Assembly (NCBI RefSeq): GCF_044465595.1 | Contig: NZ_JBITLV010000003.1 | Coordinates: 186,001 to 250,000, forward strand | DNA: 64,000 nt | DNA from: Spongisporangium articulatum | GTDB lineage: Bacteria; Actinomycetota; Actinomycetes; Actinomycetales; Kineosporiaceae | Direction of reading: 5' to 3' | Part shown: in pieces, positions 7,868 to 16,203 of the stretch | Layout: every line of letters starts with the position of its first letter | How positions within the stretch are numbered: position 1 is the first letter of the stretch | Notes under the pieces: model-generated | The model's database searches: none | What the model was told of the DNA's origin: nothing | What the model saw: only the letters and a program-made list of their open reading frames with translations | Made by a program: the position numbers and the translations under genes

Positions 7868-8845
7868 ATGGGACTACTCGACAGGATTCGTGGTGGCGCG
7901 AGAGCCGGAGCGGCATCGGCCGCTGAAGTACTGCATGAGGGATATGACGACCTGGAGGTCGTGGGCGAATCCCAGTACCAGGACTGGCTCTGGCGACTGT
8001 GCGGAGCACGACCAGGCCAGCGGGTCCGGCACCCGATCATTGCTGTTCTGGTCCCCGAACCGGACAATCCTTTCGACGCCAACGCCATCGCAGTACGAGT
8101 CCGAGGCGGTGTCGTCGGCTACCTTTCAAGAGGGCAGGCTGCACAGTATCTCTCGGGCTTGCACGGTCTGATGCGTGCCTGCGGTGGCCTGGTGGCCCTG
8201 CGAGGCGTGATCGTCGGTGGTGGGTATTACGACGACGGCCCGGGTCGTCTCGGCGTATGGCTGCAACACGATCCGGCTGCATTCGGGGTCACCCCTCCTT
8301 CAGGGCCGACCTACGGGGACCGCAGTCGGGCGGTCGCGGTCGATCCACTGGGTTCGATGCGCACGGGATTGACCGAGGCTTGGGCATCCGATCTCGACGA
8401 CGACACGTACGACCTCTCCTGGTATCACGGCATCCCGAATGGTGACGAACTCGCAGTCGACTACCTGGAACGACAGTTGGCTCAGGACCCCGACCCGCTG
8501 GACAGGCACTTTCAGTTCTCAGAACTCGAGACGCGCCTGTACCGCATGCGAGAACTACGCGACGATGCGTTGGCGCGGTATGACGACGCCTGCCGTCGGC
8601 ACGACGCCGAGATGGAGACCATTTGCGCGGCTTTCCGCCGGAAGTGGGGCAAGGTCCCGCTGCTCGAGACTTATCGCCAGATGGCCATCCGTCAGCAGAA
8701 GATCAAGAACTGGACAGCGTGTCTGTGGTGGGCCGAACGGGGCCTCGCACTCTACGGCCAGGACGCTGTGCGCGTTGATGCCGTGGAAGACCTGTTGAAG
8801 CGACGCAACAGAGCACTGTCGAAGCTCGAAGTGGAAGCTGGCTAG
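7868..8845 (+). CDS. HIRAN-domain protein, lower GC than its surroundings
   Basis: A 325-residue protein with an N-terminal HIRAN domain at about residues 30-110: LEVVGESQYQDWLWRLCG, then IAVLVPEPDNPFDANAIAVRV and VVGYLSRGQAAQYL. HIRAN domains bind 3' DNA ends or damaged DNA in repair helicases such as HLTF; stand-alone actinobacterial versions have no settled role. The C-terminal part (about 190-325) is helical and charged with no recognised motif; a YRMRELRDDALARYDDACRRH segment may form a coiled coil. GC content is near 60 percent by eye, clearly below its neighbours, so recent transfer is likely. The ATG has GGGGCGAGG upstream. The adjoining 13E12 relic supports an accessory-region interpretation. 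Confidence 0.75.
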   Translation: MGLLDRIRGGARAGAASAAEVLHEGYDDLEVVGESQYQDWLWRLCGARPGQRVRHPIIAVLVPEPDNPFDANAIAVRVRGGVVGYLSRGQAAQYLSGLHGLMRACGGLVALRGVIVGGGYYDDGPGRLGVWLQHDPAAFGVTPPSGPTYGDRSRAVAVDPLGSMRTGLTEAWASDLDDDTYDLSWYHGIPNGDELAVDYLERQLAQDPDPLDRHFQFSELETRLYRMRELRDDALARYDDACRRHDAEMETICAAFRRKWGKVPLLETYRQMAIRQQKIKNWTACLWWAERGLALYGQDAVRVDAVEDLLKRRNRALSKLEVEAG

Positions 8846-8992
8846 GCCGATAGGCATCGGAGCAAGAGGGAAACCCACTCATCTGTAATACTTTTGGGGT
8901 TGTCCACAGATTCGCGTGAGGTATTGCGCCGGGCCGGGTGATGGGCAAGAATCGAACAGAGGTTCGAGGGGCTCGGCGGGGAAACGGGGTGC

Positions 8993-10109
8993 GTGGTGGC
9001 TGTTCTTGAGTTCCCACACGCCTTGCCGTCGACGGCTGCCGAGGTCCGTGAGTTCACGGACTGGCTCGTCGGCGCTGAGCTGCCCGCGGATGATGCCGGT
9101 CGGCTGGAGCTGATCGAGACGTTGGAGGTCCTGAAGGCGGCGGCGGCTGCGGTGCAGGCCGAGACGACTGTCGTGTATGCGGTGGGTAAGGAGTCCCGGC
9201 GGGTCGTGGCCGACGTGGCCGCGGCGCGGCACGAGTCGCCGCAGAAGACCCGCACCGCTGGTCGGGGTCGCGAGGGTGTTGGTCGAGGAGATGCCCTGCA
9301 CCCTGGCGGCGTTGCGGGCGGGTGAGACGAACGAGTGGCGGGCCACGATCGCCGTGCGCGAGACGGCGTTGCTGTCGCGGGAGAACCGGGCGCTGGTGGA
9401 TGCCCGGCTGCGGTTGTCGGGGGTCGGGGACGCCGGGGTGGCGCGTCAGGCGCGGAAGCTGGGGTTCGCGCTCGAACCGGGCCTGGCCTACAAGCGGGCG
9501 AAGGCCGCGCAGGTGCAGCGGCGGGTGAGCCTGCGGCCGGCGCCGGACTGCATGACGATCCTGACCGCGGTCCTGCCGGTCGCCGAAGGGGTCGCGGTCT
9601 ACGCCGCGTTGACCCGGGCGGCGGATGCGGCGGCGGTCGACCCTGGCGATGGGCGTAGCAAGGGGCAGGTCATGGCCGACACCCTGCGCGAGCGGGTCCT
9701 GGGTTCGAGTGAACCGGTGCCGGTCGAGGTGCAGCTGGTGATACCGGCTCGGACGCTGGGCGGGGGTGACGAGCCGGGGCACGTGAACGGGTTCGGGCCG
9801 ATACCGGCACCGCTGGCCCGGCAGCTGGCCGACCCACCCGACCGAGACGCGCAACGATGGATCCGAAGGTTGTGGGCCGAACCCGACACCGGGCAACTGG
9901 TGGCGATGGAATCGCGAAGCAGGTTCTTCCCGGAAGGACTGCGCCGATTCGTCGTGGCCAGGGACCAGTACTGCACCACGCCCTGGTGCGCCGCGCCCAT
10001 CCGCCAGATCGACCACATCACCCCGGCCGCAGCCGGCGGAAAGACGTGCGCCGACAACGCCCAAGGCCTCTGCCAGGCCTGCAACCTCGCCAAGGCGGCG
10101 CGCGCGTAA
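8993..10109 (+). pseudogene. 13E12-repeat-family DUF222/HNH endonuclease, frameshifted and shortened
   Basis: Relic of the abundant actinobacterial DUF222/HNH family. The first frame runs from GTG 8993 through the DUF222 start (EFTDWLVGAELPADDAGRLE) to RHESPQKTRT. The family sequence then continues in another frame with LVGVARVLVEEMPCTLAALR. One extra base at about 9257 explains the break exactly, because removing it gives a continuous protein of normal spacing. The C-terminal HNH region retains CTTPWCAAPIRQIDHITPAA and NAQGLCQACN, including metal-ligand cysteines and the catalytic histidine region, but stops right after NLAK, whereas relatives usually continue for some 40 residues. A sequencing error could explain the frameshift but not the short end. 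Confidence 0.8.
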
Positions 10110-10151
10110 TTCATGTGCCCAAGTGGGGTTCATCCGTCATCATCGTCGACC

Positions 10152-11330
10152 ATGACCGTGAACCAGCTCAGCAAGCGGCTTTTCAGCTGGGCCTCGATCC
10201 TGGAGGAGAAGACCAGGGCGCAGGCCGAGCAGGCTGCCGCCATGCCCTTCATCCACCCGCACCTGGCCCTGATGCCCGACGCCCACCTGGGCAAGGGCGC
10301 CACGGTCGGGTCCGTGATCCCGACCCTCGGGGCGATCATCCCCGCCGCGGTCGGCGTCGACATCGGCTGCGGGATGGTCGCCGTGCGCACCCAGTGGTCC
10401 GTCGGCCAGGTGCTGGCGGTGGGGTCGCTGAGCGCGCTGCGGGAGGGGATCGAGGCGGCGGTGCCGCTGTCGGCCGGCCGGTACAACCGGGAGCTGACGA
10501 CCACCGCCCGGGCCCGGACGGACGCGCTGGCCGACCAGGCGGCCTCGCTGGGCTTCGACCCGGCGCAGTACGCCGGGAACTGGCGGCTCCAGCTGGGCAC
10601 GCTCGGGTCGGGCAACCACTTCATCGAGGTGACGGCCGACGAGACCGACCGGGTGTGGTTGTTCCTGCACTCGGGCAGCCGGGGTGTGGGCAACAAGATC
10701 GCCCAGCACCACATCGCGGTCGCCCGGGCGCTGTGCCGGCAGTGGTGGATCCAGCTGCCCGACCCGGACCTGGCCTACCTGGTGGAGGGCACCGACGAGT
10801 TCTGGGCCTACATCCGGCAGATGCGGTGGGCGCAGGACTTCGCGTTCCAGAACCGGGCCGAGATGATGGACCGGGTCGTGGACGTGATCGGGCAGTTCAT
10901 GGGCGAGCCCGTGGTTGCGGACGAGTCGATCAACTGCCACCACAACTTCACCGAGCAGGAGGAGCACTTCAAGAAGACGGTGTGGGTGTCCCGGAAGGGG
11001 GCCATCAAGGCGGATGCCGGCCGGCCCGGGTTGATCCCGGGTTCGATGGGCACCGCCAGCTACGTGGTCACCGGGAAGGGCAACCCGTTGTCCCTCAACT
11101 CGTCCCCGCACGGCGCCGGTCGCCAGTACAGCCGGTCGGCGGCCCGGAAGCAGTTCACGCAGGTGGACCTGCGGAAGGCGATGGCGGGTATCGAGTACCG
11201 GGACACGGACGCCTTCGTCGACGAGATCCCCGCGGCGTACAAGGACATCGATCAGGTCATGGCCGACGCCGAGGACCTCGTCGAGATCCGGCACACGCTG
11301 CGGCAGCTCGTCAACGTGAAGGGCGACTGA
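10152..11330 (+). CDS. rtcB: RtcB-family RNA ligase
   Basis: Predicted Mn- and GTP-dependent ligase joining RNA 2',3'-cyclic phosphate or 3'-phosphate ends to 5'-hydroxyl ends, used in RNA repair. The 392-residue protein keeps the family hallmarks: DAHLGKGATVGSV, the metal cysteine in DIGCGM (C73), metal histidines in GSGNHF (H156), LHSGSRG (H173) and HHNF, the PGSMGTASYVVTGKGN loop, and the guanylated histidine in SSPHGAGR (H320). The ATG at 10152 is preferred over one at 10113 because the family alignment begins at MTVNQLSKRLF; no strong ribosome-binding site is seen for either. No archease or RtcA gene is adjacent. It converges with the ligase gene, overlapping it by 20 nt. Confidence 0.92.
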   Translation: MTVNQLSKRLFSWASILEEKTRAQAEQAAAMPFIHPHLALMPDAHLGKGATVGSVIPTLGAIIPAAVGVDIGCGMVAVRTQWSVGQVLAVGSLSALREGIEAAVPLSAGRYNRELTTTARARTDALADQAASLGFDPAQYAGNWRLQLGTLGSGNHFIEVTADETDRVWLFLHSGSRGVGNKIAQHHIAVARALCRQWWIQLPDPDLAYLVEGTDEFWAYIRQMRWAQDFAFQNRAEMMDRVVDVIGQFMGEPVVADESINCHHNFTEQEEHFKKTVWVSRKGAIKADAGRPGLIPGSMGTASYVVTGKGNPLSLNSSPHGAGRQYSRSAARKQFTQVDLRKAMAGIEYRDTDAFVDEIPAAYKDIDQVMADAEDLVEIRHTLRQLVNVKGD

Positions 11331-12912
11331 GCAGCTCCCGCAGCGCCGGCCGGTCGGGCTTACGGGCCCGGCCGGTCACCGGCACCGCCGAGATCAGGAC
11401 GACGTCGTCGGGCATCGCGTCGACGTCCAGGACGTCGGCGGCCGCGGCCCGCACGCGGGCCGCGAGACCGTCGTCCGGCAGCACCCGCACATCGGAGTCG
11501 GACTCTCCGGCAAGACCTTCCGGGACGACGGCCAGCACCACGCGCTCGTCACCCACCTCGTCGGGCAGCCCGACGAGCAGCGCGGCCGCGACGCCGGGCA
11601 ACCGGGACAGGGCGGGTTCGTAGAGGCCGGGGTACACGTTCGTCCACCGCCTGATGATCATGTCCTTCTTGCGGCCCACCAGCACGAGCCGGTCGCCGTC
11701 CCACCGGGCCAGGTCGCCGGTCGGGTGCTCGCGCAGCGGCCCCTCCCCGAGGATGGCCGGGGCCAGCGGCGGCCCGGACAGCAGCAGCTCCCCGTGGTCC
11801 GCGATGCGCGCCCCGATCCCGGGCAGCGGCTCCCCCAGCAGGTCGCCGGGCCCGTCGAAGGCCACCTTCTCGGCCCCCGACACGACGGTCACGGGGACGA
11901 TCTCCGTCATCCCGTAGACCGCCTCGAACTCCACGCCCGGAAGGAGTTTCGCGGCCCGCTCCAGCAGCGGGGCGAGCACCGGCGCTCCCCCGAGCTGCAC
12001 CCGGCGCAGCGCCGTCGGCGCGGGCACGACTCCGGCCTCGACCGCGTCGAGCAGCACCGCGAAGTCGGCGGGCACCGTGAACGTGGCCGTGGCCCGGGCG
12101 AGCCCGGCCGCGTAGCGCACGACGTCGGCCCGCGCGGCGAGCCCGAACGGCGGCATGGTCCAGTGCGCGCCCGTGGTCAGCGTGGGCAGGCCGACCATCA
12201 GCTGGTCGGTGTGCACGACGTCCCCCGGGCCGGCGGGCGAACGCCGGCGGATGGAGGCGGCGGCCGCCCCCAGCGAACCCCGGCTGTGCACGATGGCCCG
12301 CGGCGCCGCCGTCGTCCCCGAGGTGAAGACGATGACGGCCTCCTGCTCGGGCGCGGCCGACACCTCGAGAGCGGGTGCCGCGGTCAGGAGGTCGCGGGCG
12401 TTCACCGCGCCGCGCGGGACGCCGGGCAACCACCGGCCGACGTAGAGGTGCTGCAACGTCAGGGAACTCAGCCGGGGCAGCAGCAGCCCACGACGCCGGG
12501 CCAGCGCCCGGGTGAGCCGGAAACCACTCGCGCAGTAGAGCAGCGACTCACTCGCGGCCCACCGGGGGGCCGCCAACTCGAGTCGCGCGGCGAACAGGGA
12601 GGGCGTGACTCCCGGGTCGGCGAAGACGACCGTTCCCCCGGCGGCGACGATGCCCAGCGCCAGGACGACGCCGAGCGGCTCGGGACGCACCGAGTAGAGC
12701 ACGCGGTCGCCGTCCTGCAGCCCCCGGGCCCGCAGCCCCGCGGCCACCGAGCGCACCTGCGCAGCCAGCTCGCCGTAGGTCAACGTCCCGGACGCCTCCG
12801 TGCTGAGCGCCGGGAGCGGCCCGTGCCGGTCGCAGGCCGCGAAGAGGTCGGCCAGGACGTCGTTCAGGCGGTCTGAGTTCACGCGGTCTGAGTTCACGCG
12901 GTCTGAGCTCAC
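11311..12912 (-). CDS. AMP-forming acyl/aryl-CoA-ligase-superfamily enzyme, OleC-like
   Basis: A 533-residue ANL-superfamily adenylating enzyme. The phosphate loop IVFTSGTTAAPRAIVHSRG (about 205), the adenine-binding motif YGMTEIVP, the hinge aspartate/arginine region GDLARWDGDRLVLVGRKKDMI and a shortened C-terminal domain are visible. The catalytic lysine expected near the end appears in TGRARKPDRPALRELL. The pattern GAPVLAPLLERAAKLLPG...YGMTEIVPV and the long linker resemble OleC beta-lactone synthetases of olefin biosynthesis, but OleA, OleB and OleD partners are absent here, so fatty-acid or aryl activation is equally possible. It is the last gene of a GT2-P450-ligase operon. The GTG start overlaps the P450 stop by 4 nt and falls in the first of three 15-bp repeats, each carrying an in-frame GTG. 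Confidence 0.85.
   Translation of the reverse strand: MSSDRVNSDRVNSDRLNDVLADLFAACDRHGPLPALSTEASGTLTYGELAAQVRSVAAGLRARGLQDGDRVLYSVRPEPLGVVLALGIVAAGGTVVFADPGVTPSLFAARLELAAPRWAASESLLYCASGFRLTRALARRRGLLLPRLSSLTLQHLYVGRWLPGVPRGAVNARDLLTAAPALEVSAAPEQEAVIVFTSGTTAAPRAIVHSRGSLGAAAASIRRRSPAGPGDVVHTDQLMVGLPTLTTGAHWTMPPFGLAARADVVRYAAGLARATATFTVPADFAVLLDAVEAGVVPAPTALRRVQLGGAPVLAPLLERAAKLLPGVEFEAVYGMTEIVPVTVVSGAEKVAFDGPGDLLGEPLPGIGARIADHGELLLSGPPLAPAILGEGPLREHPTGDLARWDGDRLVLVGRKKDMIIRRWTNVYPGLYEPALSRLPGVAAALLVGLPDEVGDERVVLAVVPEGLAGESDSDVRVLPDDGLAARVRAAAADVLDVDAMPDDVVLISAVPVTGRARKPDRPALRELLSRPSR
12868..12912 (-). repeat. Three tandem 15-bp repeats at the start of the ligase gene
   Basis: On the plus strand the unit is GCGGTCTGAGTTCAC, present at 12868-12882, 12883-12897 and, with one change (GAGCTC), at 12898-12912. 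On the coding strand each unit encodes VNSDR or VSSDR and begins with GTG, so the gene has three equivalent in-frame start codons spaced exactly 15 bases apart. The last unit also holds the stop codon of the P450 gene. Confidence 0.9.
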
Positions 12913-14108
12913 GTGGTCCGGGCCTGCAGGAACAGCGTCTCGTACCCCGGGATCATCCGGTGCCGGCCCACCTCCCGGCGGACGACGTCCAGCCCCTTCA
13001 CCTCTCGCCGCGCCGCCAGCACCGTGTCCAGGACCCGGGTGATCTCGGCCATCGCCAGCGGCATCCCGAGGCAGAAGTGCACGCCCGCCCCGAACCACAG
13101 CTGGCGCAGGGCCGGCGGGTGCGGGCGGTCCGGGTCGAAACCGCCCAGTGCCCGCGCGCTCGACAGCGTCGAGATCACCATCCGGTCGCCCGGGTGCACG
13201 TCGACGGACCCGACGCGTCCCTCCGCGACCACCCCGCGCAACATGACCGGCGAGGGCACGGCCACCCGGAACGCCTCCGTGACCACCGGGTCCACGACCT
13301 CGGGCTGGAACGCCATCCGGTCCAGCCAGCCGCCGTCGTAGGCCATCGCGATCAGGCGCGGGATGAAGGACACCAGGGTCTCGGTGCCGGTCAGCACGAA
13401 CGCGGCCACGGTGGAGCGCGCCTCCTCGGGGCTGAGCCCGAGCTCCCGCATCCGGCCGGCGACCGTCTCGACGTCCGTGCGGTGGTAGGCGATCTCGGCC
13501 GGCGCGGTGAGCTCGTCGAGCACCGACCGCGCGTAGACGACCTGCTTGCGGGTGAACCCGGCCCGGTGCAACCGGACCAGCCCGGTGATGCTGGTGGTGC
13601 GCTCGTACAGGTCCTCGAAAGCCTCCGGATCGTAGGGCATCCCGACCATCTCGCTGATCACGGCCCCGGCGCACAGCCGGGCCTGCAGCACGACGTCCAC
13701 CTCCCGGCCCGCCACCAGGTCGGCGCGCATCCGCTCGAGCACGCCCGACAGCGTCCGCTCGCAGACCCGTCGCACGTAGCCGGGCGTGAACATCCCGGAC
13801 AGCTGCTTGCGCATCCGCGCGTGGTCGTCGCCGGTCATGTTCAGCAGGACCGCCGGGCCGAGCACCGGCGTCCAGAGGTCGGCGGGCGAGCCCTTGGCGG
13901 CCTTGCTGAACGTCTCCGTGTCGGTGATCACCTGTCGGGCCAGCGTCGCGTCGCTGACCACCACCCCGATCCGCGGGACCCGCACGACCGGGCCGCGCCG
14001 GGCGATGGCCCGCATGAACGGGTAGGCCAGCGGGTGGGCCCCCAGCTGGACCTTCCGCTCCCAGCGGTCGACGACGTCCCCGCCGAACGCATCGGACGGG
14101 CCGCTCAC
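12909..14108 (-). CDS. Cytochrome P450 (GT2-P450-ligase operon)
   Basis: Soluble bacterial P450 monooxygenase of 399 residues. The I-helix oxygen-binding segment is FVLTGTETLVSF, the K-helix ExxR is EAFR, and the heme-thiolate loop is LWFGAGVHFCLG with the iron-ligand Cys346. All three are intact, so it should be active given ferredoxin and ferredoxin reductase from elsewhere. The N-terminus lacks a membrane anchor. The GTG start overlaps the glycosyltransferase stop by 4 nt and its own stop overlaps the ligase start by 4 nt, so the three proteins are made together, presumably acting on one substrate. It is clearly distinct in sequence from the two P450s on the opposite strand. The substrate is unknown. 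Confidence 0.93.
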   Translation of the reverse strand: MSGPSDAFGGDVVDRWERKVQLGAHPLAYPFMRAIARRGPVVRVPRIGVVVSDATLARQVITDTETFSKAAKGSPADLWTPVLGPAVLLNMTGDDHARMRKQLSGMFTPGYVRRVCERTLSGVLERMRADLVAGREVDVVLQARLCAGAVISEMVGMPYDPEAFEDLYERTTSITGLVRLHRAGFTRKQVVYARSVLDELTAPAEIAYHRTDVETVAGRMRELGLSPEEARSTVAAFVLTGTETLVSFIPRLIAMAYDGGWLDRMAFQPEVVDPVVTEAFRVAVPSPVMLRGVVAEGRVGSVDVHPGDRMVISTLSSARALGGFDPDRPHPPALRQLWFGAGVHFCLGMPLAMAEITRVLDTVLAARREVKGLDVVRREVGRHRMIPGYETLFLQARTT

Positions 14109-14857
14109 CGGATGTCCACGTGCTCGGGCCGGTACCGGTGGTCGGCGTACCAGGCCAGCGTGTTCCTCAGCCCCCAGGCGCCGACCCGGCGGGACGAGCC
14201 GCGCACCCGTACGTAGCGGCGCAACCCGTAGGCGGTGGTCAGCTTCCGGACCGCGTTGACCAGCGCCCGGTCCTCGTGCAGGTCCTCGATCTTGGTCCGC
14301 GGGAACCCGCCCGCCCTCAGGTACAGGTCGGCGGTGATGGCCATGTTGCAGCCGGGCGTCATCACGTAGGGCCCGAGGTACTCGGGGTCCCGGTTGCCGG
14401 GGCGCACCTTGCCGACCGCGGAGGCCAGCTCGACGGCGCCGAGCAGCACCCAGCGCTGGTAACGCTTCACGTCCGGCTCGTCGAGACGGGGCAGCAGCTG
14501 GCCGGAGACCAGGTCGAGCCCCTCACCGAAGGCGCGCTTGACGGCCGCCGTCCAGTCCGGCAGCGGCAGGCAGTCGGCGTCGGTGCGGGCCAGATGGGTG
14601 GCTCCCAGCTCGATCGCGGCGCGCATCCCGGTGTCGGCCGCAGCCCCGGTGCCCTTCTGCGCCTCGTGGATGACGTGCGCCGACAGCCCCGGGAAGGCCC
14701 GGACGAGCTCGGCCGTCCCGTCGGTGGAGTCGTTGTCGACCACGACGAGCTCGAAGTCACGGTCCCCCTGCGCCGCCAGGGCCTCCAACGTCCTGGTGAT
14801 GCCCTTGACCTCGTTGAACGCCGGGATGACGACGAACAGTCGCCCCTCGAACCCCAT
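14105..14857 (-). CDS. Family 2 glycosyltransferase
   Basis: Cytosolic GT-A fold glycosyltransferase of 250 residues. It opens with LFVVIPAFNEVKGITRTLEAL and FELVVVDNDSTDGTAELV, the nucleotide-sugar site, and has the metal-binding motif ARTDADCLP. An acidic IEDLHEDRALV segment provides the likely catalytic base region. There are no membrane helices, unlike polysaccharide synthases. I chose the ATG at 14857: GGATGGGG lies just upstream, and a longer frame from TTG 14914 would begin inside a convincing -35 hexamer. First gene of an operon with a P450 and an adenylating ligase, it probably glycosylates the same product. A GH1 glycosidase on the divergent operon may remove or rearrange that sugar; that link is inference. 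Confidence 0.88.
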   Translation of the reverse strand: MGFEGRLFVVIPAFNEVKGITRTLEALAAQGDRDFELVVVDNDSTDGTAELVRAFPGLSAHVIHEAQKGTGAAADTGMRAAIELGATHLARTDADCLPLPDWTAAVKRAFGEGLDLVSGQLLPRLDEPDVKRYQRWVLLGAVELASAVGKVRPGNRDPEYLGPYVMTPGCNMAITADLYLRAGGFPRTKIEDLHEDRALVNAVRKLTTAYGLRRYVRVRGSSRRVGAWGLRNTLAWYADHRYRPEHVDIR

Positions 14858-14885
14858 GAACACCCCATCCGGTAACCGGAGCCAC

Positions 14886-14914
14886 ACGGTAGGAGTCGCC
14901 TGTGAACGGGTCAA
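14886..14914 (-). promoter_or_regulatory. Sigma-70-type promoter of the GT2-P450-ligase operon
   Basis: On the minus strand, TTGACC (14914-14909), a 17-base spacer and TACCGT (14891-14886) form a close match to the principal-sigma consensus. Transcription would start near 14879, leaving a leader of about 22 nt that holds the ribosome-binding site for the ATG at 14857. This is the best -35/-10 pair seen in the window. Confidence 0.65.
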
Positions 14915-14970
14915 CGGCTACGCCGAGGTGCTCTTGCCCCGTGCGGCGGTCGTAGCGCATCATCCGCCCG

Positions 14971-16203
14971 GTGACCGCCCTCGACCTGCAGCGGACCGCC
15001 CGCCGGCACGAGTCCCGGCTGCTGTTCGCGGCCCGACCGGCGGCCTGGTTGCTGTTCCGGCTGGGCCCCCGGCTCGGCTCCGTCCGGCGGATCCCCCGGC
15101 TGGGCTGGGTGGTGAGCGACCCGGCCGTGGCCCGCGGCGTGCTGACCGACTCGACCCATTTCTCCGTCTTCGAAGAGGGCGGCGCGGGCCACCTCTGGTC
15201 GCAGGTGCTGGGCCCGGACGCCGAGGCGATCTTCAACGACGCCGGGCACCGGGACATCCGTCGCCGGACCCGGGACCTGTTCACCGAGGAGAACTCCCGG
15301 GGCATCGTCGAGCGGTCGTTCGGCCCCACCCTGACCCGGTTGGGGCAACGCCTGGACGCCGGGGAGCAGGTGGACGTCGTCGACGCCACCCGGGTGCTGG
15401 TCGGCCGGATGGCCGCCGACATCGTCGGCGTCGACCTGACCCGTGACCCCCGGTTCGCCCCGGCCTCGGACGGCGATCCGGACGACGGGTTCCGCGCGAT
15501 CTTCGAGCTGGTCCGCCGGTTGACCACGCTCGCCCTCGGGACGCTGGGGTCCACGGAGGTCCCCGCGGACGCCGTGGCCACCGCCCAGGGCTACCTGGCC
15601 GAGCTGACCGGTGGGATCGACGCCGCCTTCGGCGTGGCGGCGCCGGACACAGTCATCGGCCGCTGCCGCGACGTCGGCCTGACCGTCGGCGAGACCCGCT
15701 GCCTGGCGGCGATGATGCTGGTCGCGGCCACCGAGACCGGGGCGACGTCCATGACCCGGGCGCTCGCCCTGCTGCACGACACGGGCCTGCAGCACCGGCT
15801 GCGGGCGGCCCCGGACGACGAGACTCTCCTGGCGGTCGCGGTGGCCGAGACGCTGCGGGTCACCTCACCCGCGCCGGTCATCGGTCGCCACGTCACCGGC
15901 GACGTCACGGTCGAGGGCCGGACGCTGCGCGCCGACGACCGGGTCCTGCTGCTGATCCACCCGGCGAACAACGCCGCGGGCGGGTTCGACCTAGACCGCG
16001 ACCCGGTGCCGGAGAACCGCCAGGTCTGGTTCGGCGGCGGCCGCCACATCTGCATGGGCGCACCCCTGGCCCGCGCCGAGATCGGGGTGTTCCTCGAGGC
16101 GATGGCCCGGCTGCGCTCGCCCTGGCGGGTCGTCGAGCGCCGGTACGGCCGCGGCGTGCTGACCCCCGCGTACGCGAAGCTCGTGGTGGAACTGGAGTCC
16201 TGA
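14971..16203 (+). CDS. Cytochrome P450, first of a tandem pair
   Basis: A 410-residue soluble P450. The I-helix segment is LVAATETGATSM, the ExxR motif ETLR, and the heme loop QVWFGGGRHICMG with Cys361. The N-terminal region (RHESRLLFAARPAAWLLFRLGP) is hydrophobic but too arginine-rich for a clear anchor. It shares long stretches with the next P450, including LGWVVSD, HFxVFEEGGxGHLWxQVLG, DAGHR and RVLVGRMAAD, so the two are a tandem duplication. The GTG start lies 113 bp from the divergent glycosyltransferase gene, so both operons may share control. Its stop overlaps the next gene by one base (TGATG). Function: oxidation of an unidentified substrate in this cluster. Confidence 0.92.
   Translation: MTALDLQRTARRHESRLLFAARPAAWLLFRLGPRLGSVRRIPRLGWVVSDPAVARGVLTDSTHFSVFEEGGAGHLWSQVLGPDAEAIFNDAGHRDIRRRTRDLFTEENSRGIVERSFGPTLTRLGQRLDAGEQVDVVDATRVLVGRMAADIVGVDLTRDPRFAPASDGDPDDGFRAIFELVRRLTTLALGTLGSTEVPADAVATAQGYLAELTGGIDAAFGVAAPDTVIGRCRDVGLTVGETRCLAAMMLVAATETGATSMTRALALLHDTGLQHRLRAAPDDETLLAVAVAETLRVTSPAPVIGRHVTGDVTVEGRTLRADDRVLLLIHPANNAAGGFDLDRDPVPENRQVWFGGGRHICMGAPLARAEIGVFLEAMARLRSPWRVVERRYGRGVLTPAYAKLVVELES

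Noticed and set aside
8900..8908. TTGTCCACA, a match to the actinobacterial DnaA box
   Set aside because: It is a single copy in a short, moderately AT-rich gap beside a 13E12 relic. No cluster of boxes, dnaA, dnaN or parAB is nearby, so it is not evidence of an origin.
9857..11623. Long open frame of 588 codons overlapping the 13E12 relic and rtcB
   Set aside because: Its translation is Arg/Gly/Pro-rich and low in hydrophobics, typical of an out-of-frame shadow in high-GC DNA, and it lies over well-supported gene frames.
12913..13674. Upstream in-frame extension of the AMP-ligase gene
   Set aside because: The extension is the shadow of the P450 gene. The ligase family begins near the GTG starts in the 15-bp repeats.
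14858..14914. TTG start at 14914 for the glycosyltransferase
   Set aside because: The TTG is part of a -35 hexamer in a convincing promoter, and the ATG at 14857 has a ribosome-binding site and fits the family start.
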